Under the pieces are notes generated by a model. The model saw nothing but the letters and a program-made list of their open reading frames with translations, searched no databases and had not been told where the DNA came from. A stretch of DNA of 64,000 nucleotides, taken from the NCBI GenBank assembly GCA_001972305.1, contig BDDD01000060.1, positions 800,369 through 864,368 on the forward strand. The letters are read 5' to 3'. Origin of the DNA: Cephalotus follicularis. Lineage: Eukaryota > Streptophyta > Magnoliopsida > Oxalidales > Cephalotaceae. Position numbers and translations under genes: made by a program. Below, one piece after another: positions 56,588-64,000 of this stretch (its first letter is position 1; the number at the start of each line of letters is the position of its first letter).

Positions 56588-56685
56588 TGTTCCTATATGG
56601 AAAAGATGTCATTAGTAGTCATCTCAAGGAAACAATCCGTTAATCGCCAAGGAACTTATCCAAGCTAAGCATATAATGGATATAT

Positions 56686-56697
56686 GCTCTGATACCA
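56686..56697 (-). other. Primer binding site of D2
   Basis: The minus strand reads TGGTATCAGAGC three bases after the LTR end GGTGTGACA. It is the exact complement of the 3' end of plant initiator methionine tRNA. Confidence 0.95.
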
Positions 56698-57389
56698 TCT
56701 TGTCACACCCCGTTTTCCAAACGACATATAAGTGGTAGCAATTAACATAAATAATCCGGCTTATCAAATTCACGACAATTTAAACCTTTTAAAACATATA
56801 TGTCAGTTGAGGAAGCCTTTAATATAAGCCGAACTAACAACGTAACACGCATCCCATATGTGTTACAACAAAACAACATCATTGTTAATTGCTCATGAAA
56901 CGGAGCGTGATGTAACCTTCATTTAAACCATAAATATCTCCCATAGAGAAGTTCACATATATAAATCAAAACCCAAAACATTGTTCCAAAACCCCAATTA
57001 CAATATCCAAATTGAACAAGTACAATTTGTCATCCTCTCCAACACGAGTAGGAATATCATAATACAAGATTAGCTTAAACAACCTTTAGATAGCAGCTCC
57101 CAAATGTCCTTAACCGCACTTGTCCGACTGTCTCCGTCAATCTGAAATAGTAGGGGGTTAGCCTTTGTCCTCACTCGGCTAAGTATAAATACATTTTGGG
57201 ATCAAATAATGAATGACATGAAATGAATGCATTCATGATGTACTATATAGATAACACAGGATATACATGAATATATATATCCACAAGTAGGTATCACCCG
57301 AGGGTCACAATAACACAAGCACGAGACTATCCCTGAAGGAGCTAGATAAAACGATCTAGTCAGTAAGGACCCATCAAGCCAGATCAAAG

Positions 57390-57620
57390 TTGTTGACACC
57401 CAGGCTCAACAACCGGTTACTTACACAACAGTGCTTAGCAGCCAAAAGGGAGTCCCTAGCTACTTGCCCAACAGGGCTCAGTAACTGTTCATGGAAAACC
57501 CTAGCTACTTTCTCAACAGAGCTTAGTGGCTACCGTATACGGAACTTCCAACCACTTCCCAACAGGGCTCAGTAGTGGAATCCTGGCTACTTACCCAACA
57601 AAGTTTAGTAACCCAAACAA
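57390..57620. repeat. Tandem repeat with CCCAACAGGGCTCAGTA units in the D2 5' LTR
   Basis: About five irregular units of 36-48 bp contain CTACTTnCCCAACAGGGCTCA. The 3' LTR shows only one unit (52760-52780). Confidence 0.88.
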
Positions 57621-58359
57621 GCCATCACAAGTAATTACCAACCAAAAATACTTGCAACCAAAACATCCCAAATGGGCATCAGTCCTTTTTAACACAAATT
57701 ACAGTTTCCAGTTACCCACCCAACAGGGTTTAGTAGTTATCAAAATTTCACAGTCCTTTTCAAGTAATTTATAAGTATAAATTCTTGAAACATATATATA
57801 TTTTGCTCAAATATACAAGGGTACCTTTTCAATCCTTTTCAAGTAGTTTTAGTGTATCATAAAATACTTGAAAACAATACATTTAAAATGTACTCTGATC
57901 TTTCAAAAATACTCATGTCCGTATACCATAATTTTAATTATGTGAAACCATTTCGCAATCCTTTTTGGAAAATATACATTTCCGTCACAATCCATTTCCA
58001 AGTAAATTGTTGTGTATAAAGTACTTAACAATATTACATTTATTCAAAATGTATAACTAGTCCTTTTTGTACAGTACTTAATTCTTCGAGAATACTTATT
58101 TTCGTATACATAATTTCAATCATTGAAATCATTTTTACAATCCTTTTTGGAAAATATATATAAACACATTTCCACACAACCATCATATACACATTTCTTA
58201 AATTAAATTCATTTAAGAAATCATGCGGTATTACAACAAATCAATTCGCAGTAGTATGCAATGCAACCATATGCTCGAACATGCCTAGAGTCATTTCTAG
58301 AATCGTTCCGGAACTAACGGGTCCAAAATGGGTCAAATTGTACAATCCAGGAGGAAAGA

Positions 58360-59825
58360 CGTCTATGTCTTTCCTCAACGCGGCGATGTTCATTGCCCCA
58401 AAAGCGTCGAGGTTTATCTTCAAGGTCAGTGCTTGCAACAGTACGAATCGTGTCGACGTTTTCCTGCAGGCGTCGATGCCGTCAAGCCAAAACCCTTAGG
58501 CGTCGATGTTCATCACAACGCATTGACGTTTCAGGTAGGAACCTTAACACGTCCTCGTATTATATGCAAGACCTAATGCATAGCAACCAAAGACGTCGAT
58601 GCCTTCCATAGACGTCGATGTTTAAGTGGTACCAAGAGGTATCACCTCGACCAGACTCCATTTCAAAGAAGAATCCATCCTCCATCAACGCATGTACTTC
58701 CCAGATACACCATTTACGGCGTAACACGCACAACAGGTTATTCATGTGTATAACCAAATCATCAACCCATGAAAAGTCCACAAGTCCAAAAGCAAACATT
58801 GTAGTTCCGCAAATGTTTGAAATAGACATCGACGCTTAACTAAGAAGTCAACGTCTATTTCCTCATCGCATAAAGACATCGATGTTTATCACAAAAGCAT
58901 CGACGTTTAAAAGTCCAGAACACTGTCTCTTCCATACAACACCCAAACAGGAACATAAAATCCAATTATACATACAGTCTAATATGGGATTCACACAGAA
59001 TTCAACATGCATGCATAATCCACTCAACCAGGTGTTCATATCATCAAACAGACATCCAAATCAACTCCAAAGCAGGTATGCAATTCATGCATTTCACTCA
59101 TGGCAAAACATTAGCTTGAACTCAAAAGTGTACATATACTAACCCTACCTCTGGTTTCAAGTGAGAAACCTTGAAAGTACACCTCTTTGTGTTCCAAGAG
59201 TTGATCACAGTAGCCCCAGGTTTGTCCCTTGCTGCAAGCTATCAGCTCCAAGCTCCCAAGCTCCACTGGTTCAACAATGGTGGAACTCCCTCTTCACACT
59301 CACTGTTTCTTTCTTTCCTCTCCTTAGGTGTTTTAAACGACAGAGAGGGGAGGGGATGGGGTTGTTCTTATGCAGATGGCTCCCTCTCCCTCTTCCTCTC
59401 TGCACTAAACGAACACTCCCGTGTTTTCTCCTTCCTCCCTATACAATTCCCGTATTCCCCTTTTGTTTCCTTCTCATTTCCTTTTTGCAGGTTGCATTCA
59501 TACCAACATTTGTCACATTCTTCTTCCTTCTTCATTCATGCAGGTCAGAAGGCTATTATGCATGCCCAACACATCCCACTTCGTATCCCAAGGTACCTGT
59601 AACAAGCTTAGAATTGGCTCCCTTTGCAAGTTATTTTGTCAGTTCATAACGTGACTGATATTCTTTTTAAAGACGTCGATATCTTATTTAGACGTCGATG
59701 TATTTTCCTCTTTCGCACAAGGGCGTCGATGCGTTCGTCTACATCGACGTGCATGTGCATGCATTTACGTGTGCCCCTTGTTCTCATAAGCGTCGACTTC
59801 TTTAAAAAGACATCGATGCGTTTAG
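58360..59825. repeat. GTCGATG pairs in the D2 5' LTR
   Basis: The zones 58360-58910 and 59665-59825 match those of the 3' LTR. The first zone up to 58772 is unchanged between the two LTRs, while later motifs differ by C/T and G/A changes. Confidence 0.92.
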
Positions 59826-60022
59826 CACAAAACTGCACCGTTTTGCCTCTAATTGCATCTTTTAGAATTTCTTTAACATCTCCATCATTCCTTCTTCCAA
59901 AATCTAACCTTTTAAATTTTGGAAAGCATCATTTAAGTCAAAATTTATGCCATTCTCATTAACTCGATAATAATATTTTAAAAATTGAAATACTACATCG
60001 TGCAAAAATCTCGGGCGTTACA

Positions 60023-60440
60023 GAAATACATAATTTGAGAATCCATACTGAAAATAAAAGATCTACATCTCCAAGTGGACATTCTGGTAGGAGTTCTAGA
60101 GGCAGTAATAAATCCCAAAGATTAAGATATAGCAGTAGCCCTGGCCAGAGTGGATCCCCACATAGCATTAGTAGTCCTGCTAGTCCCTCCATATTTGGGA
60201 AACAATCCCAGCAGAGAAGGAGAGGTCGTGGCTCTCGGCAGAGAGATCGGGGATTATTGTCACCACTGAGGAGTCATTCCATATTTGCTGACTCTAACTG
60301 TCAAACCCCTTATGAACCATGTATACATTATCAGCGTATGAATCATGCATCCGATGATTGCTGACGTAAAACTGGTAAATGTATGGTTTGCAGAGATACG
60401 GATCATAAAGTTACGGAATGCCCTTATGGAAGGTACGGTT
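60023..60440 (+). pseudogene. Element E gag, C-terminal part
   Basis: It continues after D2 with an S/G/R-rich basic region (TSPSGHSGRSSRGSNKSQRL) and zinc-knuckle wording (CIHYQRMNHASDDC and CMVCRDTDHKVTECP). Basic region plus knuckles bind RNA. It is a fossil with breaks. Confidence 0.82.
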
Positions 60441-61592
60441 ATGGTAATCAGCCAAGATAGAGTGTGGCTTCATATCAAGGAGGTTCCCAACTGAGCCGTA
60501 ATTCTAGACAGCAATATCAGGGTCATCCTAGCACCAACTCAGGACGAGGAGATCGTGGAAAGCAACCCATGGGGTCAACACCTACCGTGCAAGGTAGGGT
60601 AAATGCTATGGATATGTAAGCCGCAACAGGATCTGCCTCGATTATTGGAGGTACGATATATATATTTCATTGTATGGCACAAGCTCTTATAGATTCAGGC
60701 TCCTCCCATTCTTATATTGCATCATATTTTATACAGCATCTGCATGTGGAACCAGAGCATTTACCCTTCTTAATCGAAGTTAGCACACTAGTAGGAGAGT
60801 CTGCTACCTCCGAATGGGTGTGTAAGTCTTGTGTTATTGAGATTGTCGGACATACTTTATTGGCGAATCTTATTGTTTTACCGATGGGCGAGCTTGATGT
60901 GATTCTGGGAATGGACTGGTTATCGGCACATTATGCTTATGTGGATTGTAACAGAAAGGTTGTAACCTTCAATGTACCAGGGCAATCTCTGTTCCAGTTT
61001 ATTGGAACTATGGAATGTCAACTGATTCGAATGATATCTACCATGCAAGCTAACAGACTCTTGAGACAGGGTTGTAATGCTTTTCTGGCACATGATATGG
61101 ATGGCAATAGATGGGTGCCGAAGTTGGAAGATGTCCCAATTGTTTGCGAATACCTGGACGTGTTTCTGGAAGAGTTGACATCGTTGCCTTCTGAAAGAGA
61201 CGTGCAATTCTCTATAGATCTCTTACCAGGGATGGCACCTATATCGAGAGCTCCTTATAGGATGGTTCCTCCCGAATTGAACGATTTGAAAGTGCAATTC
61301 CATGAGTTACTTGACAAAGGTTTCATTCGACCAAGCGTGTCTCCTTGGGGAGCACCGGTCTTATTTGTTCAAAAGAAGGATGGATCATTGCGAATGTGCA
61401 TTGATTATCGACAACATAATAAAGTGACTATTAAGAACAAATATTCACTGCCGCATATTGACGAGTTATTCGATCATCTTAGAGGATCGACAGTGTTCTC
61501 TAAGCTATATTTGAGATCCGGATATCATCAGCTCAGGATTAAGAAGGAGGAAATCCCGAAAATAGCTTTTAGATCGCGGTATGGACATTATG
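60441..61592 (+). pseudogene. Element E protease and reverse transcriptase (N-terminal half)
   Basis: The frame from 60674 shows the aspartic protease motif [16 protein letters not shown], then [20 protein letters not shown]. After a linker comes the RT entry ([19 protein letters not shown]), [30 protein letters not shown] and [20 protein letters not shown]. It ends where LTR F begins, before the catalytic aspartates. This is Gypsy, chromovirus-like. It is the longest open stretch in the window but is not a complete gene. Confidence 0.92.
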
Positions 61593-62073
61593 TGTGATGA
61601 CCCAAGTCCATTTTGGTTATTGGACTTGTAATACCCTGCTTGCCTGTACGTATTTTCTTACGGGTTATATCTGTTTCGTTTAAGTAATTGTCTGTTCTAT
61701 GTTGGGTTTATGTTTTTGGGCCGATTGATGCCAGCCTTAGCTTTAGGATGTTAGTATGGACATTTTGTTGGGTAAGTTTAGTCACACTGTTATTTCTACA
61801 AACCAATTTATAAATACATAATTATAATCTTATATTTACAAATTGATTTTATTAATTATGTTTTCAAAATTGGCTTTTAAAACAAAATCTTTTATTTTAC
61901 TTTCCTTCTCCCTCTCAAACTCTCCCTCACCCGTATCCCTCTTTCTCCAATCTCCCTCTCCCGAACAACTCTATCTCTTTCCTTTCTTTCTCCCAAAAAA
62001 TCTTCACTCCTTCCATATCTGAACAGATTTTGTTTCCTAAATCCCTATCCTACCCGATTGGTCCCCTAAATTG

Positions 62074-62082
62074 CTATATAAG
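62074..62082 (+). promoter_or_regulatory. Candidate TATA box of LTR F
   Basis: CTATATAAG lies about 480 bp into the LTR after a pyrimidine-rich stretch. The palindrome array lies 700 bp downstream of it. Confidence 0.6.
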
Positions 62083-62770
62083 TATGCCAACGTCATTGTG
62101 TCAACCATTCCTTCACCTTCTGTGTTGCTGCCGAACCTGTCATTGTGAGTGTGCTACGTTTTCTGTGTCTCTGGCTTCAACAATAAGGTTTGTCTCTCCA
62201 TGGATAAATTGTAGGAATCATGGTTACATTGTTTTGTATGGTGGGTAGGCTTTGTGTTCATTATTTTCTTCCTTTCATTTCGTTTTGAGCAGCTACTGTG
62301 ACTTCTGAATTGGTTTCTCTCCAACTGGTTTTGCCATAATCAGGTTGGTTTCCTTACGTTGTTATGTCATGGTGTTTGGCTATATGTACTGTCTATCGAA
62401 TTCTTATGTTATAGGCTGCTAGTTTTCTTTAATTCAGTATTGGTTCCTGCCTTCCATATTCTGTCAATCAATTTATGAGTTGGTTAGCAAGCCAATTGTC
62501 ATTTCATATGTGTTATGTAATCTGGTTTTATAATTTGAACATGGCAATTATGCAGAAAAGTGATTAGGAAGAGATATGCTGGGTATTAATTTTTTGTCAT
62601 CTTAAGTAAATTACTGTCAATAGGTCTCTGTCGAATTCAGTGTTGTAACATTGTTTTACATGCCATATAAAGTTGTTTTTGATATTGGTAATCTTTCGGT
62701 GTTGAAAAATCTGAGTTTTGGCAACTAGATTGCACAAAACTGCACAAAACTGTTGTTCTGTCACCCAGAG

Positions 62771-62977
62771 CAGTCGACTGCCCATATGAACAGTCGGCTG
62801 TTTAGTTTGTGTAGTCGGCTGTCTTGTGCGAACAGTCGGCTGCTTTGTGTTACGTAGTCGGCTGGACCCCTGATTCAGTCGACTGCCTACAGTCCAGGTT
62901 GAGTAGTCGACTTGCCCTGTTGTGTAGTCGACTGCCACCCCTTGAATAGTCGACTAGATCCCTGAAACAGTCGACTG
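62771..62977. repeat. Densest phased AGTCGACTG array, in LTR F
   Basis: Ten motifs have centres at 62774, 62794, 62815, 62836, 62858, 62879, 62907, 62928, 62950 and 62971. Steps are 20, 21, 21, 22, 21, 28, 21, 22 and 21. Four read GTCGGC instead of GTCGAC. Bases between motifs differ. Confidence 0.96.
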
Positions 62978-64000
62978 GATTGTCCTGCAACTTTCTGTTT
63001 TCATCCGTTTGCTCTTTCGATGATCCGGGTCTATCCTAAACATCATTATGACTCTGTTTTATGCCCGAAATGAATTTTAGACCCTTATTTGAACATTGTT
63101 ATGTTGTATAGATTATTGTGCTACGTAAGGCAAATTAATTATACCGGATATTCGTAAGTTACTCTGTGATCGCACAAGGTACGGATCTTCGATTCTTGAT
63201 ACACTCTTAGTGATTCAGTTCTGTTTCGAGAATAAATACGGGTTCTTTGTTTTAGTTATCATTCGGTTTATCTGAATTGAATCTGTTTTGTTTTAACGAG
63301 ATGTACAAATTTTCTCTTTTTAGACATCTGGTTTATTTGAAATAAATTCAGTTTTACGAATATGCCCTTATCAAATTATGAACTCCATTATGTTTGGATT
63401 TTGTAATAAAGTCAATCGATATTTTATTGAAATGAATATTTTCTGGCTCCATAAATTCAGCTATGTTATGTTTACGAAATGCTCTACAAATGTCTCTTTA
63501 TTGTGAAAATAAAAGAGTTGCATTTTGATTATGAAAGTATACGTGAAACTATATCATTTGAGAACGATTTATGACTATGTTTGGGAAACCTTTCTATGTA
63601 TTTTAAATTGATTTGATGAAATCAAGTTTTGAAATGGTGAAATACTGAGCTTTTATAACCACCTATGGGGGTACCATAGGCATGCTGTGGGCCTGGTACG
63701 GGGGCATGACACTTTCCGTAACGGTGTGATTAGTTTACGGCATCTCTCTGGGATATCGTTGGATAGGATTTGTGATAGAGGCGTATGGATCGATCCTAGT
63801 TATATGTTTTTGGGATATGTTTTGATATGGGAATTGTATGTGTAGTGCCGTGCACTGCAATTCCATTTGTCAATGTGGGTGTCGCGAACCCCTTGCTGTA
63901 TGTGTTTCTGATATGTTATGGGTTTTGGTGCTCAGTTATGGAACCTATGTTTTGGAAAGGTATGCTTTATGTTTTCAAAGTTATGAACTTGATTTATATG

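Larger units (their letters stand above)
52204..60022 (-). mobile_element. Gag-only LTR retrotransposon D2 (Gypsy family D), nested in E
   Basis: It has two LTRs (56701-60022 and 52204-55048), an initiator-tRNA primer binding site, one gag region and a polypurine tract. The internal region is only 1.65 kb and no protease, RT, RNase H or integrase is present. Flanks TAAAT (52199-52203) and GAAAT (60023-60027) form a target duplication with one mismatch. The arrangement matches non-autonomous gag-bearing elements (TR-GAG type). LTR divergence is about 5 percent outside a near-identical tract. Gag has a small number of breaks. Confidence 0.93.
56701..60022 (-). repeat. 5' LTR of D2
   Basis: It is 3.32 kb with the same ends as the 3' LTR. 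It is about 480 bp longer, mainly because it holds more units of a repeat block (57390-57620). Positions 57917-58772 are almost identical to 52962-53816 in the other LTR. Confidence 0.95.
49257..61592 (+). mobile_element. Ty3/Gypsy element E, broken, split by element D2
   Basis: The order is 5' LTR (49257-51213), primer binding site, gag, protease, RT. D2 (52204-60022) interrupts gag and LTR F begins inside RT at 61593. No 3' LTR lies in the window. Protein wording is chromovirus-like. It is broken, with several breaks besides the two insertions. Confidence 0.9.
61593..64000 (+). repeat. LTR F (Gypsy), start only, running off the window
   Basis: It starts about TGTGATGACCCAAG inside the RT of element E. 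It has a pyrimidine-rich stretch (61905-61990), a TATA box (62074-62082), a dense AGTCGACTG array (62771-62980) and a downstream part that matches LTR B in the opposite orientation (63600-63870 against 9800-10210). A second TGTAATACCC at 61627 could be the true start. The right end lies outside the window. Confidence 0.85.

Noticed and set aside
56680-56700. A tRNA gene fragment
   Set aside because: The initiator-tRNA match is 12 bases beside an LTR end, so it is a primer binding site.
740-62977. GTCGAC sites as cloning or linker remains (it is a SalI site)
   Set aside because: Sites are phased, decay by CpG changes, have family-specific arms and occur at homologous places in LTR pairs.

Overview
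This is a transposon-dense window from a nuclear plant genome, probably a eudicot, although the species cannot be told from the sequence. Nearly every assignable base belongs to nested LTR retrotransposons: a Ty1/Copia Sirevirus, a second very decayed Ty1/Copia element, and several Ty3/Gypsy chromovirus-type elements. I found no credible intact host gene, tRNA, rRNA or CRISPR array. All elements are treated as fossils and every coding region seen is broken.

Layout. (1) 1-16197: a minus-strand Sirevirus with gag, protease, integrase, RT/RNase H and an env-like frame. It carries a shortened Gypsy LTR at 2421-3459 and a solo Gypsy LTR at 7810-13732, which itself holds a second solo LTR at 9001-12347. 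(2) 16198-17357: unassigned. (3) 17358-24621: a plus-strand Tekay-like chromovirus (element A). (4) 24622-25850: unassigned. (5) 25850-33381: a decayed Copia element with its 3' LTR, split by solo LTR D1 (27621-30098). (6) 33382-44564: Gypsy remnants holding solo LTRs H1 (35007-37240) and D3 (39624-42176) and the very long, repeat-filled LTR J. (7) 44565-49256: LTR-like sequence K split by a solo Copia LTR (44969-47363), then a minus-strand Gypsy RT/RNase H remnant carrying a 447-bp LTR-like insert. (8) 49257-61592: plus-strand Gypsy element E, split by the gag-only element D2 (52204-60022). (9) 61593-64000: the start of another LTR, F, running off the window.

The main observation is a shared cis-architecture. 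LTRs of unrelated lineages (Copia Sirevirus, Gypsy A, D, H, J and F, and the K sequence) carry arrays of short palindromes centred on GTCGAC. The arms come in classes: AAGAC-GTCGAC-GTCTT, AACA-GTCGAC-TGTT and AAGC-GTCGAC-GCTT. Centres are usually 19-23 bp apart, about two helical turns, while the sequence between them differs. In some arrays the phase holds for six to ten sites, and in others the sites come as pairs. One such array lies in the Sirevirus internal region, outside the LTR. Palindromes in Sirevirus LTR cis-regions are known from maize; sharing across Copia and Gypsy families with helical phasing is the part I do not know to be described.

Seven solo LTRs are flanked by matching 5-bp target duplications (six perfect, one with a mismatch), against two elements that keep both LTRs. 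Homologous recombination between LTRs has therefore been frequent, and D2 also shows a tract that looks like inter-LTR gene conversion.
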